64,000 bases of DNA from JAAGZL01 sp050288625 (GTDB lineage: Bacteria > Pseudomonadota > Gammaproteobacteria > Chromatiales > Chromatiaceae): positions 13,681 to 77,680 of the forward strand of contig JBNKEE010000029.1 in assembly GCA_050288625.1 (NCBI GenBank), read 5' to 3'. The notes beneath the pieces are model-generated. The model saw only the letters and a program-made list of their open reading frames with translations, ran no database searches and was not told where the DNA came from. Below, piece after piece: positions 35,250-44,777 of this stretch (position 1 is its first letter; each line of letters starts with the position of its first letter). Made by a program: the position numbers and the translations under genes.

Positions 35250-37754
35250 GTGTCAGGAAAAACAAAAATATTACCCGTGGCCATCTGCGCCCTGCTTGTT
35301 GCCCCAGTAACCCTTAACGCAAAAACCAAGTGGGATTGCAAGGCTGGGCCGGACAACACCTGGGAATGCTCCAAGCGTGGTGAACGAAAAATTGGACAAC
35401 CCATCGCTACTACCCCCAGCTCGGCAAACCAAGGAGACGTGACCACCACGCCGGCTTATGAAAGCAGCTTTGAAGCAACCGAGCAAGGAGAAACCGCACC
35501 CATTGCAACCGAAACCGCTACGACGGAATATTACGAGCCGGTTATCGGTCAAAGGCAACTGCAAGCCAGTAACGTTCAACGCATCGATCGCGATCTGAAT
35601 TGGGACCAATGCGGCCCCATGAACGACCCAGCTGAACACGCGCCCAGATACAGTGGCGAGACCCAGATAACCGCAGATGCCGCCGACGTTTCACGTGAGA
35701 ATAAGCAGGCCACCTTCACCGGCAACGTGGTAGTAACCAAGGATGATCAACTGCTTGAAGCTGACCGCATCACTTATAACAATAAAGAAGACACCATGGA
35801 GGTCGATGGCTCCATCTACTTTCAAAGTCCTGGATTGCTGGTCAGTGGCGACTCGGCAAAGATGGACATGGGTAACAACACTGGACGTATCAAAAATGCA
35901 GAGTACCGCCTCCCCAAAAGACGCGCTCGCGGCAGCGCCTCCCAGGTGGATATTGAGGGACGTGATAAAAGCAGTTATGAGAATATAAACTACACAACCT
36001 GCCGTCCAGGAAACGAAGACTGGGTGCTGGAAGCCGGTAAGCTTGAGATCGACAAGAGCACAGGTGTAGGTGTGGCTCATGATACTGTCTTCCGCTTCAA
36101 AGGCATCCCATTCTTCTATCTGCCATACGCCAGCTTTCCAATCGATGACAGGCGTAAAACAGGTTTCCTAGTGCCGTCCATCGGTAGATCTGACGAAACA
36201 GGCGCTGACATATCTATCCCCTACTATATAAATATTGCACCGGATATGGACGCCACCATCGTACCCCGCATCATGAGTAAGCGCGGCCTGATGCTGGGCG
36301 GAGAATTCCGCTATCTGACGGAAGACTACTATGCCGAGACAAGGTTTGAAGTCCTTCCGGATGACAAAGAGGTAAACAGCGACACAAACAGTACGCGCGG
36401 CGCATTCTCATACTATAGCCATGGCTTCCTAGCTCCAAGACTATCTCTAAACACAAACATCAACTATGCCTCCGACAACAACTATCTGGAAGACCTGGGT
36501 GACAGCCTTGCGGTTTCCAGCAGCAGATATCTGGAGAGGCGTGGCGACCTAACCTACCATGGAGACGACTGGAGCCTTCTGACCCGCGCCCAATACTACC
36601 AGACACTTGACCACACCGTACTCAAGTCGAATCGCCCATATGCCCGACTACCACAAGTCCTATTCAACTATGAGAAACCTGACCAGATAGGGGGCCTAAC
36701 CCTCCACACAAGGGCTGAGTATGTCTACTTTGACAGAAGTGACAGTGTCCGCGGAAGCCGTTTCGACTTTCAGCCAGCAATAAGTCTGCCCATGCGCAAT
36801 AGTTGGGGGTATATCACGCCTAAGCTTGGGGCTCGTTATACCACCTATGATCTAAAAGATCAGGTCGCAGGATTGTCTGACTCTCCTGACCGCACTACCG
36901 GCACGTTCAGTCTGGACAGCGGCCTATTCTTTGAAAAGATAGGCGATGACTATACCCACACGCTAGAACCACGCATGTTCTATCTCTACACTTCAAAAGA
37001 AAATCAGGACGACATACCGATATTTGACACCAGCTCCTACGACTTCAGTTTCTACAACATGTTCCGTGAAGACCGTTTTGCCGGCGCTGATCGCGTAGGT
37101 GACGCAAACCAGTTGGCTCTTGCACTAACCAGCCGCACCTATAGCAACGCAACCGGTGCTGAGAGCTTCCGCTTCAGCATAGGTGAGATCTTCTATTTTG
37201 AAGATCGAGAGATACAGTTACCAACCCCTTCCGCAACTGTTCTCGCAGCATCTAACGACAGCAGTTCGGCCACAATCGGACAGGTTGCATGGCAAATCAG
37301 CAACAGTTGGAGCACCCAGGCTGATATAGAGTGGGACCACAACAGGAGCAACAACAAGACTGCGCAATCGGCATTTCATCTAAGATATGACGATCAAAAG
37401 AAGACTCTGCTCAATCTAGGCTACCGCTATGCCAGAGACTACGAGAATGACGGCGTTCTGTTTGAGCAGACTGACGTATCATTCCGCCTCCCGATTACAT
37501 CACACATAAATGCGGTCGGTCGTTGGGATTATTCCCTACTCTACGACAAGACCATGGAGTCATTCGCCGGCATTGAGTACAGTGACTGCTGCTGGGCCTT
37601 GCGTCTTGTTGGTCGCCATTACATCAACGACATTGATCAAGACGCCAATACAGCGTTCTATCTACAACTTGAGTTGAAGGGGCTTACCAGTATAGGCGAC
37701 AAAGTGGGCGAATTTCTCGAAGACAATCTTCTCGGGTACACCAGAGCCGAATAG
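35250..37754 (+). CDS. lptD: LPS-assembly outer-membrane protein LptD
   Basis: LptD, with LptE, inserts lipopolysaccharide into the outer leaflet. The 834 residues start at GTG with a signal peptide (KILPVAICALLVAPVTLNA). An OstA jellyroll domain follows (about 130-280: YSGETQITADAADVSRENKQ, ADRITYNNKEDTMEVDG), then a large beta-barrel. Cysteines fit the known disulfide scheme: N-terminal CKAGPDNTWEC, TTCRPGNEDW and the C-terminal pair in YSDCCWALRLVGRHY. IPFFYLPYASFPIDDRRKTGFL is a signature. It precedes surA by 5 bases. Confidence 0.97.
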   Translation: MSGKTKILPVAICALLVAPVTLNAKTKWDCKAGPDNTWECSKRGERKIGQPIATTPSSANQGDVTTTPAYESSFEATEQGETAPIATETATTEYYEPVIGQRQLQASNVQRIDRDLNWDQCGPMNDPAEHAPRYSGETQITADAADVSRENKQATFTGNVVVTKDDQLLEADRITYNNKEDTMEVDGSIYFQSPGLLVSGDSAKMDMGNNTGRIKNAEYRLPKRRARGSASQVDIEGRDKSSYENINYTTCRPGNEDWVLEAGKLEIDKSTGVGVAHDTVFRFKGIPFFYLPYASFPIDDRRKTGFLVPSIGRSDETGADISIPYYINIAPDMDATIVPRIMSKRGLMLGGEFRYLTEDYYAETRFEVLPDDKEVNSDTNSTRGAFSYYSHGFLAPRLSLNTNINYASDNNYLEDLGDSLAVSSSRYLERRGDLTYHGDDWSLLTRAQYYQTLDHTVLKSNRPYARLPQVLFNYEKPDQIGGLTLHTRAEYVYFDRSDSVRGSRFDFQPAISLPMRNSWGYITPKLGARYTTYDLKDQVAGLSDSPDRTTGTFSLDSGLFFEKIGDDYTHTLEPRMFYLYTSKENQDDIPIFDTSSYDFSFYNMFREDRFAGADRVGDANQLALALTSRTYSNATGAESFRFSIGEIFYFEDREIQLPTPSATVLAASNDSSSATIGQVAWQISNSWSTQADIEWDHNRSNNKTAQSAFHLRYDDQKKTLLNLGYRYARDYENDGVLFEQTDVSFRLPITSHINAVGRWDYSLLYDKTMESFAGIEYSDCCWALRLVGRHYINDIDQDANTAFYLQLELKGLTSIGDKVGEFLEDNLLGYTRAE

Positions 37755-37759
37755 ACACC

Positions 37760-39088
37760 ATGATCAGGCTTCATACTCGCAACAACCTGAGTATGTTGTT
37801 GCTAATCATCCTTGTACTGGGGTCTACTGCGATAGACGCAGGGGTTCAGGATGTGGACCGTATTGTTGCGGTTGTGGATGATGAGGTCATAGTCAACAGC
37901 GAGCTTCAAGAAAGATTGAAGCAGATAGTCGCGCAGCTTCGTGCAAAAAAGGCAAAACTCCCCCCCCAGAAAATCCTGGAACGCCAGGTTCTGGAACGTC
38001 TGATAGCTAACAGAGTACAGCTAAGTGCAGCCAAGCGCTCAGGGATTAGTGTAAATGAGGAGATATTGGCCCAAGCCATCAGCAATATTGCCCGCAACAA
38101 CAAGATGAGCCTATCCGAATTTCGGGGCGCAGTTGAAAAAAGCGGTATTTCATTCAATAAGTACCGTGAACAGCTACGCGACCAACTCACAATCAAACAG
38201 TTCCTAACCAAAGAGATGAGAAGTCGCATCCATGTCACAGAACGTGAAATTGATGCATACATAGCCAATGCCAAGGGGGCAACTAATACCCCTAAAAGCA
38301 CCAGAAAAACCGCGTTCCATCTGCTGCACATCCTCATCGCCACCCCCGAGGGCGCATCTTCAGGGACGATACAAAAGGCAAAGCGTAAGGCGTTAAACAT
38401 AGTTAAAAAACTACGCGCCGGCGCGGACTTCCAGAACATCGCACTATCAGAATCGGACGGACAACAAGCCTTGGAGGGCGGAGATCTTGGGTGGCGCAGA
38501 GCAGATCAACTTCCAACAGTGTTCGCTAACATCGCACCAAAAATGGGGCGCGGTGATATATCCGACCCTATAAGGACATCCAGTGGTTTTCACATCATCA
38601 AGGTTGCAGACTATAAAGGTGGTAAGGCACAAACCGTGTTTCAACAAACCAAGGCTCGGCACATACTCATCCGTACCAGCGAGATAACTTCTGATGATGA
38701 TGCCAGGATACGTCTGGAGCAACTAAAACAGCGCCTAGACGGGGGTGACGACTTCGCTAATCTAGCCCGTTCCCACTCGGACGACCAGTCCTCATCCATA
38801 AAGGGTGGAGATCTGGGCTGGATAAATCCAGGTGATGTGGTTCCTGAATTTGAGCAGCAGATGCAAAGTCTTGCTGTAAATGAGATAAGCGACCCGTTCC
38901 GCACCCAATATGGCTGGCATATCGTGCAGGTACTGGAACGGCGCATGCACGACAGAGCAGGAGATATTCAGCGCTCACAGGCGCGAGGTGCCATCTTCAA
39001 TCGCAAGGCATCGGAAGAGGCACAACTGTTTATACGTCGTCTGCGTGATGAAGCCTATATAGAGATACATCTCGAAGATATCGAATAA
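37760..39088 (+). CDS. surA: Periplasmic peptidyl-prolyl isomerase and chaperone SurA
   Basis: SurA escorts unfolded outer-membrane proteins such as LptD. The 442 residues include a signal peptide, an N-terminal chaperone module (VDRIVAVVDDEVIVNSELQERL onward, about 30-170), two parvulin domains (about 185-285 and 295-395; GGDLGWRRADQLPTVF and GGDLGWINPGDVVPEFEQQM) and a C-terminal helix that completes the chaperone core. It lies between lptD and pdxA in the conserved order. Confidence 0.97.
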   Translation: MIRLHTRNNLSMLLLIILVLGSTAIDAGVQDVDRIVAVVDDEVIVNSELQERLKQIVAQLRAKKAKLPPQKILERQVLERLIANRVQLSAAKRSGISVNEEILAQAISNIARNNKMSLSEFRGAVEKSGISFNKYREQLRDQLTIKQFLTKEMRSRIHVTEREIDAYIANAKGATNTPKSTRKTAFHLLHILIATPEGASSGTIQKAKRKALNIVKKLRAGADFQNIALSESDGQQALEGGDLGWRRADQLPTVFANIAPKMGRGDISDPIRTSSGFHIIKVADYKGGKAQTVFQQTKARHILIRTSEITSDDDARIRLEQLKQRLDGGDDFANLARSHSDDQSSSIKGGDLGWINPGDVVPEFEQQMQSLAVNEISDPFRTQYGWHIVQVLERRMHDRAGDIQRSQARGAIFNRKASEEAQLFIRRLRDEAYIEIHLEDIE

Positions 39089-39140
39089 AACCTCAAGTTG
39101 CAGACAATCTTACACTCATCATCAACATACAGGGTGTAAC

Positions 39141-40133
39141 ATGAACATCGAACCCGCAAGAATAGTTTTTACCCCTGGAGAACCAGCCGGTATAGGTCCA
39201 GATCTATGTGTGCAGTTGGTCCAACGAACGCAGGATATAGACCTTGTTGTCGTATCTGATCCTGATCTGCTAATAAGACGTGCGGAACTACTTGGACTGA
39301 AATTAGATATTGATCTGTTTGACCGCTCTGCACCACCCCCCCCCAGAAATGCTGGAAGAGTTTGTGTGCTCCCCATACCCTTAGCTACCACTTCAACACC
39401 AGGACAATTGAATCCTGCAAATGCCGAATATGTGTTGGAGTGTCTACAGCAAGCCACCCATGGCTGCTTAGACGGAAGCTTTCATGCCCTGGTAACAGGA
39501 CCAGTACACAAAGGTGTTATCAATGATGCTGGCGTAGCCTTCACAGGCCATACTGAATACCTGGCCGAATTGACTAATGGTGATCCGGTAATGATGCTGG
39601 CAACCCAGGGGCTCAGAGTAGCCCTGGTCACTACCCATCTTCCGCTGTCACTGGTAAGTCAGGCCATATCACCACAACTGTTGGAACGCGTCATTCGTAT
39701 CCTGCACGCAGACCTACAATCAAAATTTGGCATCGACAAGCCAGACATTCTGGTGTGCGGTCTCAATCCCCATGCAGGGGAAGGCGGTCACCTGGGAACA
39801 GAAGAGGTCGAGATAATCTCCCCAGTGCTGGAAAAATTGCGCCAGGAAGGGATAAGACTACAGGGTCCGTTGCCGGCCGATACCCTGTTCACGCCTTACT
39901 ACCTGGAGCAGGCAGATGCGGTGCTGGCCATGTACCATGACCAGGGGCTGCCGGTACTAAAGCATAAGGGTTTTGGACATGCGGTAAACATAACCTTGGG
40001 GCTACCTATCGTCCGTACCTCGGTGGATCATGGTACGGCACTGGATCTTGCCGGGACCGGCAAAGCAAACCATGGGAGCCTGAATGTGGCGTTGGAAACT
40101 GCTAAAGAGATGGTTCTACACAGCACTCCCTAA
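39141..40133 (+). CDS. pdxA: 4-hydroxythreonine-4-phosphate dehydrogenase
   Basis: PdxA oxidises 4-phosphohydroxy-L-threonine in the DXP-dependent route to pyridoxal phosphate. The 330 residues show FTPGEPAGIGPDLCVQL, GPVHKGVINDAGVAFTGHTEYLAEL with metal-ligand His, CGLNPHAGEGGHLGTEE and LAMYHDQGLPVLKHKGFGHAVNITLGLPIVRTSVDHGTA. Its end overlaps the convergent ankyrin gene by 4 bp. In relatives ksgA and apaG follow; here they do not. Confidence 0.97.
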   Translation: MNIEPARIVFTPGEPAGIGPDLCVQLVQRTQDIDLVVVSDPDLLIRRAELLGLKLDIDLFDRSAPPPPRNAGRVCVLPIPLATTSTPGQLNPANAEYVLECLQQATHGCLDGSFHALVTGPVHKGVINDAGVAFTGHTEYLAELTNGDPVMMLATQGLRVALVTTHLPLSLVSQAISPQLLERVIRILHADLQSKFGIDKPDILVCGLNPHAGEGGHLGTEEVEIISPVLEKLRQEGIRLQGPLPADTLFTPYYLEQADAVLAMYHDQGLPVLKHKGFGHAVNITLGLPIVRTSVDHGTALDLAGTGKANHGSLNVALETAKEMVLHSTP

Positions 40134-40573
40134 GAGGCGCCAGCGTCCTGCAACAGCTTCAATACCTCCTGATGCTTGCCCTTCTCTGCCCGCTGTGCGG
40201 CCGAGACCCCTGCCTTGTTCTTGAGATTGAGGTCTGCACCAGCCTGTATTAAAGCCTTTACCGCTCCCTCATGCCCAAAAGCGGCCGCTTCCATAACAGC
40301 ACTGGCACCAGCCCCATCCACAGCGTTCACATCGGCACCTGCCGCAAGTAGAGCCCTGACCGTATGGGTATTGCCGTTAAATGCCGCCATAACCAGGGCC
40401 GGCCGTCCTGCGCCGTTTTTAGCATTGACATCCCCTCCCTGAGCCAGGATCTTCTGCACCATAACCGCGTCGCCCTCCGCTGCTGCGGCCAGCAGCAAAG
40501 GACTCATATCGGCTGCCTGCAACGGCGCCCAAACTAACAACAAAGCAAAATAAGCAAGCGATATTCGTTTCAT
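40130..40573 (-). CDS. Periplasmic ankyrin-repeat protein
   Basis: The ATG at 40573 has an AGGGTGAT ribosome site and opens a signal peptide (ISLAYFALLLVWAPLQAA), so the 147-residue protein is probably periplasmic. About four ankyrin repeats follow (SPLLLAAAAEGDAVMVQKIL; ALVMAAFNGNTHTVRALL; SAVMEAAAFGHEGAVKALI; SAAQRAEKGKHQEVLKLL), each with the usual GADVNA-type turn. It is a protein-binding module with no catalytic part; exported ankyrin proteins are known next to catalases in other proteobacteria, but the partner here is unknown. It separates pdxA from apaH. Confidence 0.88.
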   Translation of the reverse strand: MKRISLAYFALLLVWAPLQAADMSPLLLAAAAEGDAVMVQKILAQGGDVNAKNGAGRPALVMAAFNGNTHTVRALLAAGADVNAVDGAGASAVMEAAAFGHEGAVKALIQAGADLNLKNKAGVSAAQRAEKGKHQEVLKLLQDAGAS

Positions 40574-40760
40574 ATCATCACCCTGAAAACCTTGCACTTA
40601 TCCCCTATATCGGCCAAAAATTGGAAAACCTGAATCGACTTGCAATTAAACTATTCTCCCGATAATGTTTCGGGCATGATAAGAGCTATAACAAACCATT
40701 TCGTGCAATAATCGCAATGCTCCCACCAAACCAGATACCGAACACAGGAATCAGATAGCT

Positions 40761-41594
40761 ATGGCTGTATATGCCATTGGCGATGTCCAGGGCTGCTATG
40801 ATCAGTTACGTCTGCTGTTGGACCTAATCGAGTTCGACCCGGAAAAAGACAAACTCTGGTTTGCCGGTGACCTGGTTAATCGAGGACCAGACTCACTCAA
40901 GGTATTGCGCTTTGTAAAGGGCCTAGGGAAAAGTGCCGTAAGCGTACTGGGGAACCATGACCTGCACCTGCTGGCCCTGTCCGAATCCATAGACAAGCAC
41001 AAGGACCCCAACAACACTTTGGAGCAGGTGCTAAAGGCACCGGATCGAGATGAGTTGCTGCACTGGCTGCGCCAACGCCCTCTTATGCATCACAGTAGTA
41101 AGCGAAACATCAGTATCGTCCACGCCGGCCTACCACCTCAGTGGGACATCCCCACCGCCATGCAACGTGCAGCAGAGCTGGAATCAATACTTCAGGGTGA
41201 CTCCTACCAAGAATATCTACATAACATGTATGGCAACCTGCCTGATCGCTGGGATCCGAAACTGAAAGGGATGGACAGGCTGCGTTTTATCACCAACTGT
41301 TTCACCCGTCTGCGCTACTGCAACCAGGATGGGTCTATCTCCATGAAGGAGAACTGCGCACCAGGCAACCAGAACCCGACTCTGACTCCCTGGTATAATG
41401 TACCAGAACGCGCCAGCAAGGGTAAACGCATCTTGTTCGGACACTGGTCCACCCTGGGCTATGGACAACATGGCGACGTCTGGTCTCTGGATAGCGGCTG
41501 TCTTTGGGGCGGAGCACTTACAGCACTCCGCATCAGAAAGCACAAGGATCCAATACTGTTTCAGCAAGACTGCCCCAAGGCTCTACAACCTTGA
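40761..41594 (+). CDS. apaH: Symmetrical bis(5'-nucleosyl)-tetraphosphatase
   Basis: ApaH hydrolyses Ap4A to two ADP and can decap Np4-capped RNA. The 277 residues carry the metallophosphatase motifs YAIGDVQGCYDQL, FAGDLVNRGPDSLKVLR, VLGNHDLHLLAL, IVHAGLPPQWD and FGHWSTLGY. All five blocks are intact. DUF6524 follows after 27 bases. Confidence 0.97.
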   Translation: MAVYAIGDVQGCYDQLRLLLDLIEFDPEKDKLWFAGDLVNRGPDSLKVLRFVKGLGKSAVSVLGNHDLHLLALSESIDKHKDPNNTLEQVLKAPDRDELLHWLRQRPLMHHSSKRNISIVHAGLPPQWDIPTAMQRAAELESILQGDSYQEYLHNMYGNLPDRWDPKLKGMDRLRFITNCFTRLRYCNQDGSISMKENCAPGNQNPTLTPWYNVPERASKGKRILFGHWSTLGYGQHGDVWSLDSGCLWGGALTALRIRKHKDPILFQQDCPKALQP

Positions 41595-41621
41595 ACAACT
41601 ACCAGTTACTGGAGAAGACAC

Positions 41622-42047
41622 ATGGCTAACGCATCATCATTCACCTGGGGCGGCTTCCTGGTCCGACTTATGGCGGCCCTGGTCTTGGTCTTCGCCACCT
41701 ACAACCCTGAGGGCTACTCCTATTTCCATTGGTCTCTGGTAGATTTCACCCAGTTTTCAATACTGAAAGGTTTTGTGGGCGTGGTACTGCTCATCGGCTG
41801 GACCATACTGCTACGCGCCACCTTCAAATCCCTCGGACCTTTCGGCATAATCCTGGCCTTGGCTTTTTTCGTCCTGCTAATCTGGCTGATTGTAGACTGG
41901 TTGGCGATCGCCACTGACAACTTTAAGGTTTTAAGCTACATCGGAGAGCTGGTAGTAGCTGGAATAATGAGCACCGGTGTATCCTGGTCCCACATCCGCA
42001 GGCGCATCACCGGACAGCTGGATACTGGTGATGTATCAGACGCGTGA
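41622..42047 (+). CDS. DUF6524 family membrane protein
   Basis: This is a 141-residue integral membrane protein with about four helices (residues 10-25, 47-65, 72-92, 104-120). The N-terminus (SSFTWGGFLVRLMAALVLVFATYNPEGYSYFHW) is characteristic of this uncharacterised family. No catalytic residue pattern is apparent. It overlaps the convergent folA gene by 12 bp. Confidence 0.8.
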   Translation: MANASSFTWGGFLVRLMAALVLVFATYNPEGYSYFHWSLVDFTQFSILKGFVGVVLLIGWTILLRATFKSLGPFGIILALAFFVLLIWLIVDWLAIATDNFKVLSYIGELVVAGIMSTGVSWSHIRRRITGQLDTGDVSDA

Positions 42048-42536
42048 CAGGGTGATAAAACTGTAGGCAAAGGGGTTTTTATCGTCGCTCGTATGCCGCT
42101 CCCGTTCCACCTCTCTCCACTGGTCCGAATCATACTCAGGAAACTGAGTTTCGCCATCAGCGTCTGTCTCAACCAGGGTCAGGTAGATACGATCAGCAAG
42201 AGAAAGGGCCTGCCCATAGAGCATAGCACCCCCCACAATCATAATCTCTGGCGCTTCGCCAGCGGCTTCGATGGCCTGTTGCAGTGAATGCACCACGACA
42301 CAGCCGTCTGCTATATAGTTTGGATTAGAGGTGACAATAATGTGGGTCCGCCCCGGAAGCTTTCCGGGCAGAGACTCCCAGGTCTTACGCCCCATTATGA
42401 TCGGTTTGCCCAGGGTCATGGCCTTGAAGTGTTTCAGATCAGCAGGCAGGTGCCAGGGCAGTGAGTTTGCGTTTCCGATCACCCGATTTTGTGCCACGGC
42501 CACGATAATGGATATGATTGGTTGCTGCTGCTTCAT
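42036..42536 (-). CDS. folA: Dihydrofolate reductase
   Basis: FolA reduces dihydrofolate to tetrahydrofolate, restoring the folate used by ThyA. From the Met at 42536 the 166 residues show ISIIVAVAQNRVIGNANSLPWHLPADLKHFKAMT with the catalytic acidic residue, IIMGRKTWESLP, IIVTSNP and MIVGGAMLYGQAL. Longer in-frame starts reach 42572, but no start has a clear ribosome site. It is separated from lgt-thyA by an opposite-strand rhodanese gene. Confidence 0.96.
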   Translation of the reverse strand: MKQQQPIISIIVAVAQNRVIGNANSLPWHLPADLKHFKAMTLGKPIIMGRKTWESLPGKLPGRTHIIVTSNPNYIADGCVVVHSLQQAIEAAGEAPEIMIVGGAMLYGQALSLADRIYLTLVETDADGETQFPEYDSDQWREVERERHTSDDKNPFAYSFITLSRV

Positions 42537-42626
42537 GGGATGAAAGCATAACATGCATAAGACTGCACTCAATAAAACAATCTGATATCTTTATCCAAGT
42601 AACGTTCAGACACATAAGCGGACCGC

Positions 42627-43040
42627 ATGATGAAGCTAAAAATCGGAAGCAAAGATCTAGTGGGAAAGGCGGAAAAACAGATCGAGTCCATCCCTCCGTC
42701 AGAAGTGGACCAGCGCATCAAAAACAAAGGTGTGCTGCTGATAGACCTGAGGGACATACGCGAGCTAAAACGCGAGGGTAAGATCCCTGAGGCAATCCAT
42801 GTGCCCCGCGGCCTGCTGGAGTTCTGGATCGACCCTGAGTGTATATACTATAAGAGCTTCTTTGATGATGCAGAGGAGATCATCTTCTACTGCAACCTAG
42901 ATTGGAGATCGGCCCTAGCCACTCTGACCATAAAGGAGATGGGGTTTGAAAAGGTGAGCCACATGCGCGGCGGCTTTGACCGCTGGGTCAAGGAGATCGG
43001 GCGCATTGAGACCGTTGAATACCCCAAGAAGAAAGGCTAG
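42627..43040 (+). CDS. Rhodanese-domain sulfurtransferase-like protein
   Basis: This is a 137-residue single rhodanese domain: the conserved LLIDLRDIRELKREGKIPEAIHVPRG and the active-site Cys89 in IIFYCNLDWRSALAT. The loop is C-N-L-D-W-R-S, with Asp where CxxGxR loops have Gly. Such small rhodaneses move sulfane sulfur via a Cys persulfide; the Cys is present so activity is plausible. There is no signal peptide, so it is cytosolic. Its end overlaps the convergent thyA end by 4 bp. Confidence 0.88.
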   Translation: MMKLKIGSKDLVGKAEKQIESIPPSEVDQRIKNKGVLLIDLRDIRELKREGKIPEAIHVPRGLLEFWIDPECIYYKSFFDDAEEIIFYCNLDWRSALATLTIKEMGFEKVSHMRGGFDRWVKEIGRIETVEYPKKKG

Positions 43041-43831
43041 ACAGCAACCGGCGCCTTTATATGGGGATGAGCCTCATAATCCACCAACTCAAAATCTTCA
43101 TAACGAAAATCGAACACTGACGTAATGTCTGGATTTATCTTCATACTGGGCAACGGTAACGGCGCACGGGCAAGCTGTGTCTCCACCTGATCCAGGTGAT
43201 TGGAATAGAGGTGAGCATCACCGAAAGTGTGTACAAACTCACCCGGCTCCAGTCTACACTCTTGGGCCACCATCATGGTAAGCAGGGCATAAGACGCGAT
43301 ATTGAACGGCACACCCAGGAAGATATCGGCACTGCGCTGATATAGTTGGCAGGAGAGTTTGCCGTCGGCTACATAAAACTGAAATAGACAGTGACAAGGC
43401 GGCAATGCCATCTCATCCACACAGGCCGGGTTCCAGGCGCTTACCATCAGACGGCGTGAATCCGGATTGCTCTTAATTTGTTCCAATACCAATCTTATCT
43501 GGTCGATGCTACCGCCGTCTGGCGTCGGCCATGAACGCCACTGGTAACCATACACCGGACCCAGATCACCATTCTCATCCGCCCACTCATCCCAGATGCT
43601 TACGCCATTATCATGCAGATACTTTATGTTGGTATCTCCCTGCAGAAACCATAGTAGCTCATGGATGATGGAACGCAGATGCAATTTCTTGGTAGTCACC
43701 ACCGGAAAACCTGCAGCGAGATCAAAACGCATCTGGTATCCGAACACACTCATGGTCCCGGTCCCGGTACGATCCTCTTTGCGGGTACCCTGGTCGCGCA
43801 CGTGACGCATCAGATCCAGATATTGCTGCAT
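43037..43831 (-). CDS. thyA: Thymidylate synthase
   Basis: ThyA makes dTMP from dUMP using methylene-tetrahydrofolate. The 264 residues equal the E. coli length. Motifs are GTMSVFGYQMRFDL, WDEWADENGDLGPVYGYQWRSW, the catalytic Cys146 in ALPPCHCLFQFYV, RSADIFLGVPFNIASYALL and GDAHLYSNHLDQ. It starts 2 bases after lgt ends, the conserved lgt-thyA pair. Confidence 0.98.
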   Translation of the reverse strand: MQQYLDLMRHVRDQGTRKEDRTGTGTMSVFGYQMRFDLAAGFPVVTTKKLHLRSIIHELLWFLQGDTNIKYLHDNGVSIWDEWADENGDLGPVYGYQWRSWPTPDGGSIDQIRLVLEQIKSNPDSRRLMVSAWNPACVDEMALPPCHCLFQFYVADGKLSCQLYQRSADIFLGVPFNIASYALLTMMVAQECRLEPGEFVHTFGDAHLYSNHLDQVETQLARAPLPLPSMKINPDITSVFDFRYEDFELVDYEAHPHIKAPVAV

Positions 43832-43833
43832 GA

Positions 43834-44652
43834 TTATTTTTCTCTCGTATAAGCCATGGCAGTCAACACCAGCCCCGCCACCAACATCGGCAGGCTAAGC
43901 AATTGCCCCATGGTAAACCATCCAAATGCCAGATAACCGATGTGGGCATCGGGCATACGTACAAACTCTACCGCAAAACGGAACAGGCCGTAAAAGGCCA
44001 AAAACAGTCCTGAGACGGCCATCAAAGGACGTGGGATCCGTGAATAGATCCACAGGATCAGAAACAGCAATACACCCTCCAGACCGGCCTCATACAGCTG
44101 GCTTGGATGTAGCGGCTGACTGAATCCGGCATATACCCCATTGCATACCTCAGGAAAACGAGCACAAGGCACCTGTATTGCCCATGGCAGTTCACTGGGT
44201 CTACCCCAGAGCTCACCATTGATAAAATTACCGATACGGCCGGCAAACAGCCCCACCGGTACCATAGGGGCAATAAAATCGGTCAGCTCGAAGAAGCTAC
44301 GCTTAATACGTCGCCCAAACAGCCACATGGCAATCAGCACTCCGATCAGACCACCGTGGAATGACATACCACCATCCCATATCCTGAACAGGTAGAATGG
44401 ATCTGATAAAAACCGTGAGAACCCATAAAACAGCACATATCCGATCCGCCCCCCCAGGATAACACCCATTGCGCCGTAGAATATGAGGTCATCAATCCGT
44501 TGCAGTGTTTGCTCCTGACCAATTCGATCCGCGCGCCGTCGCATCAACATCCAACTGATTGCAAAACCCAACAGGTACATAAAGCCATACCAATGTATGC
44601 GCACAGGACCTAAAGCTAGGATAACCGGATCTATATCTGGGTAGGTCAACAT
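43834..44652 (-). CDS. lgt: Phosphatidylglycerol:prolipoprotein diacylglyceryl transferase
   Basis: Lgt adds diacylglycerol to the lipobox Cys of prolipoproteins, for example RlpA and the lipoprotein cytochrome encoded here. The Met at 44652 (272 residues) fits the family start (MLTYPDIDPVILALGPVRIHWYG); in-frame codons up to 44673 are alternatives. About seven membrane helices, the signature GRIGNFINGELWGRP and GGMSFHGGLIG are present. Confidence 0.97.
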   Translation of the reverse strand: MLTYPDIDPVILALGPVRIHWYGFMYLLGFAISWMLMRRRADRIGQEQTLQRIDDLIFYGAMGVILGGRIGYVLFYGFSRFLSDPFYLFRIWDGGMSFHGGLIGVLIAMWLFGRRIKRSFFELTDFIAPMVPVGLFAGRIGNFINGELWGRPSELPWAIQVPCARFPEVCNGVYAGFSQPLHPSQLYEAGLEGVLLFLILWIYSRIPRPLMAVSGLFLAFYGLFRFAVEFVRMPDAHIGYLAFGWFTMGQLLSLPMLVAGLVLTAMAYTREK

Positions 44653-44777
44653 GGTGCGATATCTTACCATCACGCCCGGCTTATTGGAGTCTATAAGTTT
44701 AAAAAATATGCCCTAAAGATATTTTAGTAGGTGCCGCTATCTATCTCAGAATGTCACCTGATAGGGACGGTAACACC

